Shown: in pieces, positions 25,092-33,921 of the stretch
Layout of the letters: every line of letters begins with the position of its first letter
How positions within the stretch are numbered: the stretch's first letter is position 1
Notes under the pieces: model-generated
Databases searched by the model: none
What the model was told of the DNA's origin: nothing
What the model saw: only the letters and a program-made list of their open reading frames with translations
DNA from: JAFDVL01 sp964631865
Lineage (GTDB): Bacteria > Acidobacteriota > Blastocatellia > RBC074
Reading direction: 5' to 3'
Assembly: GCA_964631865.1 (NCBI GenBank)
Contig: CAZWAK010000004.1
Coordinates: 53,868 to 117,867 of the forward strand
DNA: 64,000 nucleotides
Translations under genes and position numbers: made by a program

Positions 25092-25334
25092 ATGATTCAG
25101 ACACTAGAAGCCATCGTGAATGAAGCAGGCAAGATTCACTTGCTGACAGAAGTGCGTTTGAAGACCAGCCGCCGCGCTCTGGTGACGATTTTGGATGAAG
25201 CGCCGAAAATCCCTGCCGCCCCCCAGAAAGAAAAGCTGCGCGCGGTATTCAGCAAAATGCACGCGGTAGAAATGTTTCGTAGCATTGAAGACCCAAAAAT
25301 CTGGCAGAAGACTTTACGCGATGAATGGGAATAG
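25092..25334 (+). CDS. Putative antitoxin, 80 residues
   Basis: The small protein begins MIQTLEAIVNEAGKIHLLTE and has a basic middle and acidic end (DPKIWQKTLRDEWE). The N-terminal pattern (xxxATVxxxGxIxLxxxVxL) resembles short antitoxins found beside PIN toxins. Its stop overlaps the next PIN-domain gene by 14 bases, the expected arrangement. DNA-binding residues cannot be pinpointed. Confidence 0.65.
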   Translation: MIQTLEAIVNEAGKIHLLTEVRLKTSRRALVTILDEAPKIPAAPQKEKLRAVFSKMHAVEMFRSIEDPKIWQKTLRDEWE

Positions 25335-25713
25335 CGCTGTTCTCAACCGCAACACCGTCATTTATGCTTCCAAGCGAACGATTGATGTAGAGAAACTGCT
25401 CGCGGCTTACGACAAATTTTATGTTTCTATCATCACGTATATGGAGGTCTATGCCTATGATTTTACGGATGCCGCCGAAAAGATGTTGATAGACGAGCTT
25501 TTTGCCAGTCTGGAAATCATCGAGATTACTCGCGACATTGCTGACTTGGCGATTACCTACCGCAAAAACAAACACAAAAAGATCAAGTTGCCAGACGCCA
25601 TCATTTTGGCCACTACAAAATACCTGAACGCCGACTTACTGACAGATGATTACGACGATTTTCAAACGGTTGATCCGAGTGTGAAGGTTCTGAGTCTTGA
25701 CGATTTTAGATAA
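25321..25713 (+). CDS. PIN-domain VapC-like toxin with altered first catalytic residue
   Basis: The 130-residue protein starts at the ATG at 25321. It has the PIN fold signatures E42 in ITYMEVYAYDF, LPDAIILATT and LLTDDYDDF. The first motif, usually LxDTNxxI, reads VLNRNTVIYA: the aspartate is N9 and the threonine R10. In PIN nucleases this aspartate binds the catalytic metal, so activity is probably reduced or lost. The remaining acidic residues are kept, and the gene is otherwise full length. Overlap with the antitoxin gene shows a TA pair, possibly a detoxified one. Confidence 0.8.
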   Translation: MNGNSAVLNRNTVIYASKRTIDVEKLLAAYDKFYVSIITYMEVYAYDFTDAAEKMLIDELFASLEIIEITRDIADLAITYRKNKHKKIKLPDAIILATTKYLNADLLTDDYDDFQTVDPSVKVLSLDDFR

Positions 25714-25799
25714 CTACGAAGCTGTGGGATAAATCACTCGTTTTGGCACACGGCGATTTCATCTATTTCAAACAAGTCGGATGGCAAGAGCGGGTAAGA

Positions 25800-26816
25800 T
25801 TAACTCTGCGGCGCAAAGTTGCGGGTCAGGATTGCGTCCAAATCCGGGATCACGAGCGGGCTGCCTTCCAGATCGAAAATTCCCAACACCAAATTGTGCG
25901 CCAATGACAAGCGTTGCTCGTGCCGTTGATACGGGATCGGCAGCGGGAAGGCTTTGACTTGCGGATGAATGGGCACGCCTAACAATCCGCTGGGCGCGCG
26001 CGCAATCAGCAAGCGGCTTTTGGGGTGAATCTGATGCGCAGCGACGGCTTCGTGACGCAATCCCAGGCGCGTTGGCAAATCGAGGATCGGCAGCGGCAGA
26101 CCGCGCCAGTTGGCCAGGCCGAACACGTACTTCGGCGCACGCGGAACGGAAATGATCGGCAACAGGTGGGAGATTTCCTGCACTTGCATGAGGCTCAGCC
26201 CGAAAACCATGGGTTGCGGTTCGCTGACCGCCTCCAAGCTTTGCGCCGCCGAGAAGAGCATGATTTGCGCGCGCGATTTGCGCGGGGCGGCGGGCGCGTT
26301 CATGACACGCGGCGGTGGCTTGGGCAGCGTGGTCAGTGGCGCAGCTTCCGTCCGATGCAATTGGGCGGCGTTGGCGCACAATACCCATTTGTCGGCCAGC
26401 TTGACGACGCCTGTGAACAGCTTGTCGGCGGTGGGTTCGGCAATGTGCGGCAGCGCGACGATTTGTGATGACTCGATTTCAATGTTGCCAATGATGCGGT
26501 CAACGCGCAGGCCAAAGGGCTGTGCCGCGTTGACCAACACGACGAACCCGTCATGAAAATTTGCGGAACCCGTGCCGATGGCAAGTTGCACGGCCAGATC
26601 GAAGACAGGGTATTTCTGTTGTTGCGCGGCGATCCAGCCCATCGCCCCCGGCGGCGTCGCCACGCCTTCCAAGGTGGGCTGAAAGGCGAATTGATGCAGC
26701 CGTCCGATGCTGCGCACTGCCGTAATCTCCAAACAATATTCCTGCTCCTGGACGGCGCAACGAACCAGGCGGAGTGTTTGGGGAGCGACCTGGTTTGTGC
26801 TGGATGCGTTCCTCAT
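25800..26816 (-). CDS. Double CheW-like coupling protein
   Basis: The 338-residue protein contains two CheW-like domains in tandem. The first (about 15-160) has RLVRCAVQEQEYCLEI and PGAMGWIAAQQQ. The second (about 185-335) has VFGLSLMQVQEI and VFGLANWRGLPLPILDL. CheW proteins link chemoreceptors to CheA; a fused pair may bridge two partners or scaffold arrays. It is the last gene of the chemosensory operon, 26 bases after cheB. Confidence 0.85.
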   Translation of the reverse strand: MRNASSTNQVAPQTLRLVRCAVQEQEYCLEITAVRSIGRLHQFAFQPTLEGVATPPGAMGWIAAQQQKYPVFDLAVQLAIGTGSANFHDGFVVLVNAAQPFGLRVDRIIGNIEIESSQIVALPHIAEPTADKLFTGVVKLADKWVLCANAAQLHRTEAAPLTTLPKPPPRVMNAPAAPRKSRAQIMLFSAAQSLEAVSEPQPMVFGLSLMQVQEISHLLPIISVPRAPKYVFGLANWRGLPLPILDLPTRLGLRHEAVAAHQIHPKSRLLIARAPSGLLGVPIHPQVKAFPLPIPYQRHEQRLSLAHNLVLGIFDLEGSPLVIPDLDAILTRNFAPQS

Positions 26817-26842
26817 AAAGTTTCCAATGGTGGAAGACGTGG

Positions 26843-27955
26843 CTACACGCCTGACAACAACAACTGCGCGATTTGTTGCGGCGGCGCGACGTGATCCACG
26901 ACCCCCGCTTCAATCGCGCGTTGCGGCATGCCTTTGACCGTGCAGGTTTCCAACGTCTGGGCAAACGTGACGCCGCCGCGCGCGCGAATCGCCGCCAAAC
27001 CTTCTACGCCGTCTTGTCCCATCCCGGTCAGCAACACGCCACGCGCTTTGGCTCCATAGACGGCGGCGACCGATTGCATCGTCAAATTGATCGAAGGCAA
27101 ATTGCCATCAGGGGCTGCGCCTGCGCGCAATTGCACCGAACCGTAGGCGCTCAATTGCACGTTCATGCCGCCGGGCGCGATCAGGATGGTGCCGCGTTGC
27201 AAGCCGTCACCCGTTTCAGCTTCTTTGACGCGGAACGGCAATTGGCGCTGCAATTGTTCGGCCAGCACGGCGGTGAACATGGCGGGCAAATGTTGGATGA
27301 CGAGCACGCTGCTCGCAAAATTTTCGGGCAACTGCACCAGCAGTTGTTGCAGCGCAACCGGGCCGCCCGTCGAAGCGCCGATGACGATGATTTTTTCCGG
27401 CGACAATTTGGTCGAAGGCTCGGCCCCCGCCCAGACATCCACGGCGCTGGTGCTAGTCGCGCCCGAACCGGTGAGACGCGGGTTCGCTTTGGTCGTCGTG
27501 CCCGGCTTGATGTCGTTGTTCGGCGCGGGCAGGGCAATGCCCGCAACGGGCGGCGTAATGTTGGCTGCGAGGCGCACCTTGTTGATGATTTCCTGCCGCA
27601 GATGCGCTGGATCAACTGCCGCGCCGGGCGTGAATTTGAAGACGAAGTCCACCGCGCCGTGATGCATCGCTTCCAACGTCAGCGCCGCCGCGTGCATATT
27701 CGCGCCGCTGATGACGATGGCCGGCGTAAAGCGAATTTGCTGTGTTGCCTTGAGCGCGTCCAGCCCGCTCATATCCGGCATTTCCAGCCCCAATGTCACG
27801 ACGTCCGGGCGCGCGGTTTCGACCATCTCCACCAGTTGCTGCCCCTTGTGCGCTGCGCCCAGCACCCGAATGTCGGGTGCCGATTCCAGATGACTTTTTA
27901 GCAGACGGCAGACGATGGGAGAACTGTCCGCGACCAGAACGCTAATTGGCTTCAT
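26843..27955 (-). CDS. cheB: CheB-type protein-glutamate methylesterase with degenerate receiver
   Basis: The 370-residue protein has an N-terminal receiver and C-terminal methylesterase joined by a Thr/Pro-rich linker. The catalytic triad is intact: S195 in IGASTGG, H222 in VIQHLP and D315 in MGQDGVEGL. The receiver is unusual. The phospho-acceptor aspartate of the VTLDxEMP motif is glycine (G56 in VTLGLEMP), and the second acidic-pocket residue is serine (D10-S11). K107 is kept. Activation by phosphorylation is therefore unlikely, and the esterase may be constitutive or controlled by another route. No cheR is visible in the window. Confidence 0.9.
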   Translation of the reverse strand: MKPISVLVADSSPIVCRLLKSHLESAPDIRVLGAAHKGQQLVEMVETARPDVVTLGLEMPDMSGLDALKATQQIRFTPAIVISGANMHAAALTLEAMHHGAVDFVFKFTPGAAVDPAHLRQEIINKVRLAANITPPVAGIALPAPNNDIKPGTTTKANPRLTGSGATSTSAVDVWAGAEPSTKLSPEKIIVIGASTGGPVALQQLLVQLPENFASSVLVIQHLPAMFTAVLAEQLQRQLPFRVKEAETGDGLQRGTILIAPGGMNVQLSAYGSVQLRAGAAPDGNLPSINLTMQSVAAVYGAKARGVLLTGMGQDGVEGLAAIRARGGVTFAQTLETCTVKGMPQRAIEAGVVDHVAPPQQIAQLLLSGV

Positions 27956-27998
27956 AGCAATTCATAAGTTTGACAAGCGCGCCGAGCCGACCGCGCGC

Positions 27999-30900
27999 TT
28001 ATTGCTGACTTTCTCTGACCAAGCGACGAATCAGCGTCACCACATTGTCTTCCTGATAAGGTTTGACCAGATATTCAGTCGCGCCCAGATCGAAGGCTTT
28101 CTGCCGATGCTTCTCGCTCGAACGCGACGAGACAATGACGACCGGCAAGTTGCGATACGCCGGGAGCGAGCGCACCGAACTGAGGAATTGATAACCGTCC
28201 ATGCGCGGCATTTCGATGTCGAGCAGAATCAAGTCCGGCGGCAGTTCGTTGGCTTGCAATTGCTCCAACGCATCGAGACCGTCTTTGGCCTGCGCCGGAA
28301 TCCAACCAATGTTCTTAATCATATTGGAACTGACGCGCCGCACGCTGGGCGAATCATCCACGATCATCACCGTCAGCGTTTGATTCAGTGTCTTCGGCTT
28401 CGCGGGCGTCGGCGTCGGCGCAATCATGTCCGTCGGCGGCAGGTCGTGCGCCGCCGACACAGGTGGTGTTGGGGCCACCATGTTACTGCCTTGCGCTTCG
28501 CCCGGATGGTTCGTCGGACTGTTGATGGCCGCGCGACGTGGCAGCGCGCGCACTGTGCCGCGCAACAATTCGGCGAGGTTGAGAATTAACACGACTTCGC
28601 CATCGCCCATCAACGTCGCGCCCATCACGCCGTGAATTTTGCGCAAGTGATTGCCGAGCGTCTTGATCACGACTTCGCGTCCGCCCATCAATTGATCCAC
28701 GATGACGACGACTTCTTTGCCTTCGACGCTGAGCAACAAGGCGGGCGGGCGCAGCGCCACTTCGTCGGTCGGCTGGCGCAAATTGAGCAAGCGGCTCAGC
28801 ATCAGCAACGGATACACTTTGCCGCCCAACCGTATGACGGGTTCCTGGCCGATGCGTTCCACTTTGCTCATTTCGAGCCGCATAATTTGCGTCACGACAT
28901 CGAGCGGAATCGCAAAGCTCTGGCCGTTGGCTTTGACCATCAGCGAGCGCGTCACGGCCAGTGTCAGCGGCAGACGAATCGTGAACGTCGTGCCCGCGTC
29001 CGGCTGCGAATCAATCGTGATCGTGCCTTTCAGCTTTTGCACGGTCGTCTGCACGACGTCCATCCCGACGCCGCGCCCGGAGATTTCGCTAACGGTCGCG
29101 GCGGTGCTGAAACCGGGCGTGAAAATCAGCGCCCAGAGTTCCTGCTGCGACATCGTTTCGGCTTCGACAGACGTAATCAGCGCGAGTTCCAGCGCGCGAT
29201 TGCGAATCCTGTTGGCATCCAAACCCTGTCCATCGTCGCGCAGTTGCAGGACGACTTGCGAGCCTTCGTAAAACGCGCGTAGCGTGATTTTGCCGAGCGG
29301 CGCTTTGCCTTTGGCGGTGCGCACGTGAGGCGCTTCAATGCCGTGATCCACCGCGTTGCGCAGCAGATGCAGCAACGGGTCGGTCATTTCCTGCAACGCG
29401 GTCGTGTCGAGCGCCGTCGCTTCGCCTTCCAAAATCAATTCGACGTCTTTGTCCCGTTGCACAGCGACCGTGCGCACGGTGCGATGAAGGCGCGGTGCTA
29501 AGCTCGCCAGCGGAACCATGCGTAGCCGCATCAAGCGATCCTGCAAATCGCTGTAGACGCGGCCTTGCCGATTCAGATAGCTCAGGAAATCGCTGTTGAG
29601 ATGATTCAATTCGCGTCCGAGCGTTTGAATGTCGGTTGAGGATTCGACCAACTCGCGCGACACCAAATGGAATTCGGTATAGCGGTCAAATTCCAAATCA
29701 TCAAACCCGTGCGTGTGGCTTGTGACCAGCGCGTTCACCAGTCCCGGCGCGACCAACGCGGCGGCGGGCAAATGGGACGGCGCGTTGTTGGGCACGAACG
29801 ATGGGCGTCCGCCGCCGAGTGTGCTGGCTTCGTATTTCGATTCGAGGTTCGACGACGCGCGGCGCAAACGTGTGCCGGTGATTTGCAATTCTTCGACCTG
29901 ATGCCCGAAGTCGGCGAGCCGCTGCTCGAACATCGTGCGCGTGATAATCATTTCGCTGATGAGCTTAACGATTTCATCGAGCCGTTCGATGGGCACGCGC
30001 ACAAACTGACTGGATGTTTGCGCCATCGCACCCGTTTGCGCAGGCGGCAGCACTTCCGGTTCGTGAACGTGAACCGGCGCGGACTCCGCCGCTTCAGCAA
30101 CGGTCGTTGGCGCGGTGACGGTGGTTTCTGCAACCGACGGTTCGCTGGGGACGACGATGGCTTCGGCGACTACAGCGGTGGGCGCAACAGATGGCTCTGC
30201 GATCATCGGCGCGACGGGCACAGAGAATTCTTCCAAGGCCGCCGATTCGGTCAGCGATTGCGGCCAATCCGGCAACCTGGCTGCCGCCGTGTTGGCTGCT
30301 TCGAGCGGCGTTTCGGCGTGATCGAAAACGGCGGGAAGCTCGACTGGCCCAAGCGCCGCGACCGCTTCGGTGTCCTCTGCGGCGGGCTGTGTGAAGACGA
30401 GGTCAGCGGTTGTGTCAGGCGCACATTCCAGTTCGGGCCCCGTTTCGGCAAGAGCTTCGGCAAGAGCTTCGGGCGTTGCGGTGCTCGTGAACTCTTCGGC
30501 TCTCGCAGCCGCAGCGGAATGCTCTGCCAACAAACGTGCAAAGGCGGCGTAGAGGCGTTGGACTTCGCCCGTTTTCACCTGCCCATTCGACATGTCTTCG
30601 AGCGCGTCGGTCGCTTGCATCAGCAACAGCGTGCGCTCCGGCGTCAATTGCATTTCGCCGTCGTACATCAAATCCAGCACATCTTCCATGCGATGCGCCA
30701 GTTGCATAATGTTGTCCAACCCGACCACCGCTGCGGTGCCTTTGAGCGAATGCGAACTGCGGCGCACTTCCTGCAACAACTCGCGGTTGTGCGGATTTTT
30801 GTAGAGCACGCGCAACGACGTGTGCAGATTTTGCAGATGCTCTTCGGCTTCCAGCAAAAACGTTTCCATCAACTCTTCCGCCATGTCATCGGAAATGACC

Positions 30901-32372
30901 GGCGACGCCAGCGGCGCGGGCAGGGAAGCGGCGGGCGCAGAAGTTGTGACGGGTTCGGGCGTTGGCTCAGGCAGCGCAGTCGCGAGGTCGAAGCTTTCCG
31001 CCTCGCCTTGCGTCTCGCCCTCGGTCGGCGCAATTAACTCGGACAGACTGGGCAGCGGCAACAACTCCGGCAAGGTTTCATCGAAGGCCAGCGCGGGCCA
31101 GTTCGGTTCTTCGACGTCCACTGTCGTCGGGCATTGCGCGTCTGGCACAGCGGGAACGGCTTCCGCGTTGTCTGCTTCGACTTCGGGCGCGACGACGAAC
31201 GTATCGCCTTGCACCCCGTTTTCAAGCGATGGAGGCGCGCTGGCCGCCGGTTCGGTCAGCAAATCTTCTGCGAGTTGATCGGCCAGATTGTCAATGGCGA
31301 GATCGGCTGTCGGAGTGGGCGCGCTGTCTTCTAACACATCTGGCAAGACCTGCGGCGCTTCTGCTAACGACGCCGTCTCGGTCGGCGCAGCCGCGTCCGA
31401 TGCGGGCGTGAGTTGTATTTCCGGCAGCCCCGCCATCAATTCATCGGGCAGCGCGAATTCCGGTTGCAGCGGCGGCGGATAAGCGCCAAAGCTTTCTTTC
31501 AATTCTTTGGCGACGTCGTGTAAATCCACGTCGCCAATCGTCGGCGTCTCGGTCGCTTCCGGCAACGACACTGAAAAGGCAGCGTCGTTGAGTAGCGCCA
31601 CCAACGGTTCTTCGGTTTCGAGCGCCGCTAATTCCGGGGGCGTCAGCGCCGCCCAGGGCGCGCGGGCTTCGGGCAGGAGATCGTCTTCGGCTTCGGTGGG
31701 CAGCAGGAACGTTTCGCCTTTTTCTTCGTAGTCGTCCAATGCTTCGGGGTCTTCTACCGGGTCTAAGGCTGGGGGCGTGAAGGAAAAGTCGGGCAGCGCA
31801 AGCTCGTGAGGTTCTAACGCGGGAGGGGTGACGGAAATTTCCGGCAGCGCGAACTCATTGTCGGGTTGTGCTGGAGTGGTCGCTTCGGTCGGCTCGGCGG
31901 CAAGTGGTTCCAGCGGTAACAATTCTGGCAGTGCCAGTTTAGCAATAGACGATTCATCGGTTGACAGTTCACTCGTTGACAATTCGTTCGTTGACAGTTG
32001 CTCGGTTGACAGTTCATTGGTTGACGATATAACTTCCGCCGGAATCTCCGCCAACGATTGATCCAGCAAATCGGCTAAGTCGCTGACGTTTTGGCAGAGG
32101 TCTTCCAGCAATTCCTGCGACAAGGGCAGATTTTCTTCGCAGAGCATTTCGAGCGCGACTTCGAGTTGATAGGCGACCTCGCTGATTTGCATGAAGCCGA
32201 GCATCGAGGCCGCGCCTTTGATGATATGCGCGAAGCGAAACGCTTCGCGCAGGGCATCCAGTTGCGTCGCATCCGCCGCGAAGGACTCCAGCCCCAGCAT
32301 GATTTCCGGCAAATAGCCTTTGGCTTCGCTGAAAAAGCCGACGACCACTTCCTGGTCGAGATGATGATTCAT
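27999..32372 (-). CDS. Hybrid histidine kinase CheA/ChpA type with two Hpt domains and receiver
   Basis: Of 1457 residues (ATG 32372). An N-terminal Hpt has FAHIIKGAASMLGF (H49). A long acidic, Ala/Pro/Leu-rich linker (about 110-500) follows, with short repeats such as LPEISVTPPALEP. A second Hpt has SSHSLKGTAAVVG (H541). Next come a dimerisation domain, a HATPase (LLRNAVDHGIE; GRGVGMDVV), a CheW-like domain, and a C-terminal receiver (MIVDDSPSVRR; LILLDIEMP; LVKPYQ). This layout, a shortened ChpA, is the core of Pil-Chp type IV pilus or twitching sensory systems. It receives signals from the two receptors upstream and can phosphorylate the PilH-like and TPR-receiver proteins. Confidence 0.92.
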   Translation of the reverse strand: MNHHLDQEVVVGFFSEAKGYLPEIMLGLESFAADATQLDALREAFRFAHIIKGAASMLGFMQISEVAYQLEVALEMLCEENLPLSQELLEDLCQNVSDLADLLDQSLAEIPAEVISSTNELSTEQLSTNELSTSELSTDESSIAKLALPELLPLEPLAAEPTEATTPAQPDNEFALPEISVTPPALEPHELALPDFSFTPPALDPVEDPEALDDYEEKGETFLLPTEAEDDLLPEARAPWAALTPPELAALETEEPLVALLNDAAFSVSLPEATETPTIGDVDLHDVAKELKESFGAYPPPLQPEFALPDELMAGLPEIQLTPASDAAAPTETASLAEAPQVLPDVLEDSAPTPTADLAIDNLADQLAEDLLTEPAASAPPSLENGVQGDTFVVAPEVEADNAEAVPAVPDAQCPTTVDVEEPNWPALAFDETLPELLPLPSLSELIAPTEGETQGEAESFDLATALPEPTPEPVTTSAPAASLPAPLASPVISDDMAEELMETFLLEAEEHLQNLHTSLRVLYKNPHNRELLQEVRRSSHSLKGTAAVVGLDNIMQLAHRMEDVLDLMYDGEMQLTPERTLLLMQATDALEDMSNGQVKTGEVQRLYAAFARLLAEHSAAAARAEEFTSTATPEALAEALAETGPELECAPDTTADLVFTQPAAEDTEAVAALGPVELPAVFDHAETPLEAANTAAARLPDWPQSLTESAALEEFSVPVAPMIAEPSVAPTAVVAEAIVVPSEPSVAETTVTAPTTVAEAAESAPVHVHEPEVLPPAQTGAMAQTSSQFVRVPIERLDEIVKLISEMIITRTMFEQRLADFGHQVEELQITGTRLRRASSNLESKYEASTLGGGRPSFVPNNAPSHLPAAALVAPGLVNALVTSHTHGFDDLEFDRYTEFHLVSRELVESSTDIQTLGRELNHLNSDFLSYLNRQGRVYSDLQDRLMRLRMVPLASLAPRLHRTVRTVAVQRDKDVELILEGEATALDTTALQEMTDPLLHLLRNAVDHGIEAPHVRTAKGKAPLGKITLRAFYEGSQVVLQLRDDGQGLDANRIRNRALELALITSVEAETMSQQELWALIFTPGFSTAATVSEISGRGVGMDVVQTTVQKLKGTITIDSQPDAGTTFTIRLPLTLAVTRSLMVKANGQSFAIPLDVVTQIMRLEMSKVERIGQEPVIRLGGKVYPLLMLSRLLNLRQPTDEVALRPPALLLSVEGKEVVVIVDQLMGGREVVIKTLGNHLRKIHGVMGATLMGDGEVVLILNLAELLRGTVRALPRRAAINSPTNHPGEAQGSNMVAPTPPVSAAHDLPPTDMIAPTPTPAKPKTLNQTLTVMIVDDSPSVRRVSSNMIKNIGWIPAQAKDGLDALEQLQANELPPDLILLDIEMPRMDGYQFLSSVRSLPAYRNLPVVIVSSRSSEKHRQKAFDLGATEYLVKPYQEDNVVTLIRRLVRESQQ
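31960..32025. repeat. 15-bp tandem direct repeat in the kinase linker
   Basis: Four consecutive 15-bp units beginning GTTGACA (GTTGACAGTTCACTC, GTTGACAATTCGTTC, GTTGACAGTTGCTCG, GTTGACAGTTCATTG) and a partial fifth encode repeats of STNEL/STEQL type near residues 115-140 of the CheA hybrid. The repeat is direct, not inverted, and length variation among strains is likely. Confidence 0.85.
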
Positions 32373-32411
32373 AACGGTCATCCTGTTTGTGGTTAGCTCT
32401 CCGGCTAACGC

Positions 32412-33839
32412 TTAGCGGTTGTTCGGGAGCCGGAAGGACGCGACCGAAGCGCGTAGTTCATCGGCGAGCGAGGCCATATTTTGCACTGAAGCGTTAGAGC
32501 GTTTGATCCCGTCGGTCGTACGTTCGGTAATCGCTGAGATTTGCGACATCGCGTTGACCACTGACGCCGAACTTTGACTTTGTTCGGTGGCGGCCTGCGA
32601 AATCGCGGCGATCAGTTCGGCCAGTCGTTCCGACACCGATTCGATTTCGTGCAACGCCTGCCCGGCCTGATTGGCCAGTTGCGAGCCGTCCACGACTTCG
32701 CGCGTGCTTTCTTCCATCGCGGAGATCGCTTCGTTTGCGCCGATCTGAATGGTTTTGACGAGGTTGTTGATGCTCTTTGTCGCGTCGGCGGAACGTTTGG
32801 CGAGGCGTTCGATTTCGTCGGCCACCACCGCGAATCCCTGTCCGGCTTCACCGGCTTCAGCGGCCTGAATGGCCGCGTTCAGCGCGAGGTACGACGTACG
32901 TTTGGAGATGCCGCCGATGATCTGCACGATCTCGCCGATTTCCTGCGAATTTTCGCCGAGCCGTTTGAGCTTCTTGGACGTTTCCTGCACCTGGCCGCGA
33001 ATACGCTGCATGCCTTCGATGGTATTTTGCACGGCTTCCGTGCCCTGTTTGGCGTTGCTCAGCGATTGCTGGGCGACGGTGGCAGAGAGCAACGCGCCGT
33101 CGGTGACTTGTCGAATCGAACTCGACATGGTTTCAATCGCGCGCGTCGTTTGGGCGATGTGATGCGCCTGCACTTCGGCTTCCTGCGCGAGCACAGCGGT
33201 GTTGCGTTGCGTGATGTCAGTCGTTTTGGCCACCTGTTCGGTCACGGTTTGCACTTGTCCGACGATGCGGCGCAGTTCGGCAATCATGTAGTTGAACGAA
33301 TCGGCCAACGTGCCCGTCATATCGCCGCTGACCGAAACTTCGCGCGTCAAATCGCCCTCGGCGACTTTGCCCACCTGATCCAACAAGTGAATGATGGCCG
33401 TCTGCAACTCGCTGCGTTTTTCTTCGGATTGCACCAGGCTGTCGGAGTTTTCCAACATGCTGTTCATCGCCGTGAGCAGTTGGCCAATTTCATCTTGCGA
33501 CGTGACCGGGAGGGCTTCGGTGGGAACGCCGTGTGCCAGGTTGTCGGCGAACTGCGCGGCGGCTTTGAGCGGTTTGGTCAGGCGACCGGACAGATACCAT
33601 AGCACGCAAAGCGCCACGCCCAACAGGCACAGGAAAAGCATGATTTGTTTCGACAAAAGCGCATTGAGCGCCGCATTGGCCAATTCCGCGCCCGCCTGCC
33701 CATTCGGTTTGGTTTGCGTTGTGCTGAGGATCACGTCTTTGGTGGCGAAGGCGGAATACCCGATGAAAGCCGCTCCGACCAGCACCAAACAGGCTCCGGC
33801 CCAGAACGTGATTTTGACTTGGATTGATTTCAATTGCAT
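32412..33839 (-). CDS. Methyl-accepting chemotaxis protein (PilJ-like), short sensor
   Basis: The 475-residue membrane protein has TM segments near 10-28 and 65-85 around a small periplasmic region of about 35 residues. A HAMP domain, a second HAMP-like region, and a receptor signalling domain with AEAGEAGQGFAVVADEIERLAKRS follow. The sensor is too small for a typical ligand domain, so it may sense membrane state or protein partners. AAGGAGAG precedes the start. It lies next to a second receptor and the CheA hybrid in one operon. The C-terminus lacks a CheR-tethering pentapeptide. Confidence 0.9.
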   Translation of the reverse strand: MQLKSIQVKITFWAGACLVLVGAAFIGYSAFATKDVILSTTQTKPNGQAGAELANAALNALLSKQIMLFLCLLGVALCVLWYLSGRLTKPLKAAAQFADNLAHGVPTEALPVTSQDEIGQLLTAMNSMLENSDSLVQSEEKRSELQTAIIHLLDQVGKVAEGDLTREVSVSGDMTGTLADSFNYMIAELRRIVGQVQTVTEQVAKTTDITQRNTAVLAQEAEVQAHHIAQTTRAIETMSSSIRQVTDGALLSATVAQQSLSNAKQGTEAVQNTIEGMQRIRGQVQETSKKLKRLGENSQEIGEIVQIIGGISKRTSYLALNAAIQAAEAGEAGQGFAVVADEIERLAKRSADATKSINNLVKTIQIGANEAISAMEESTREVVDGSQLANQAGQALHEIESVSERLAELIAAISQAATEQSQSSASVVNAMSQISAITERTTDGIKRSNASVQNMASLADELRASVASFRLPNNR

Positions 33840-33849
33840 AGCATCTCTC

Positions 33850-33920
33850 CTTCGAGTAGACGGTAGACGGTAAACGGTAGACGGTAGAAAAGAGCTACCG
33901 ACTACCGACTACCGACTACT
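33850..33920. repeat. Inverted 7-bp repeat array (TAGACGG/CCGACTA)
   Basis: TAGACGG units (33850-33885 region) are followed by CTACCGA units (33893-33919). The sequence is the same family as 1899-1966 in opposite orientation. It lies between the two chemoreceptor genes, inside what is otherwise a tight operon. Confidence 0.85.
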
Positions 33921-33921
33921 C

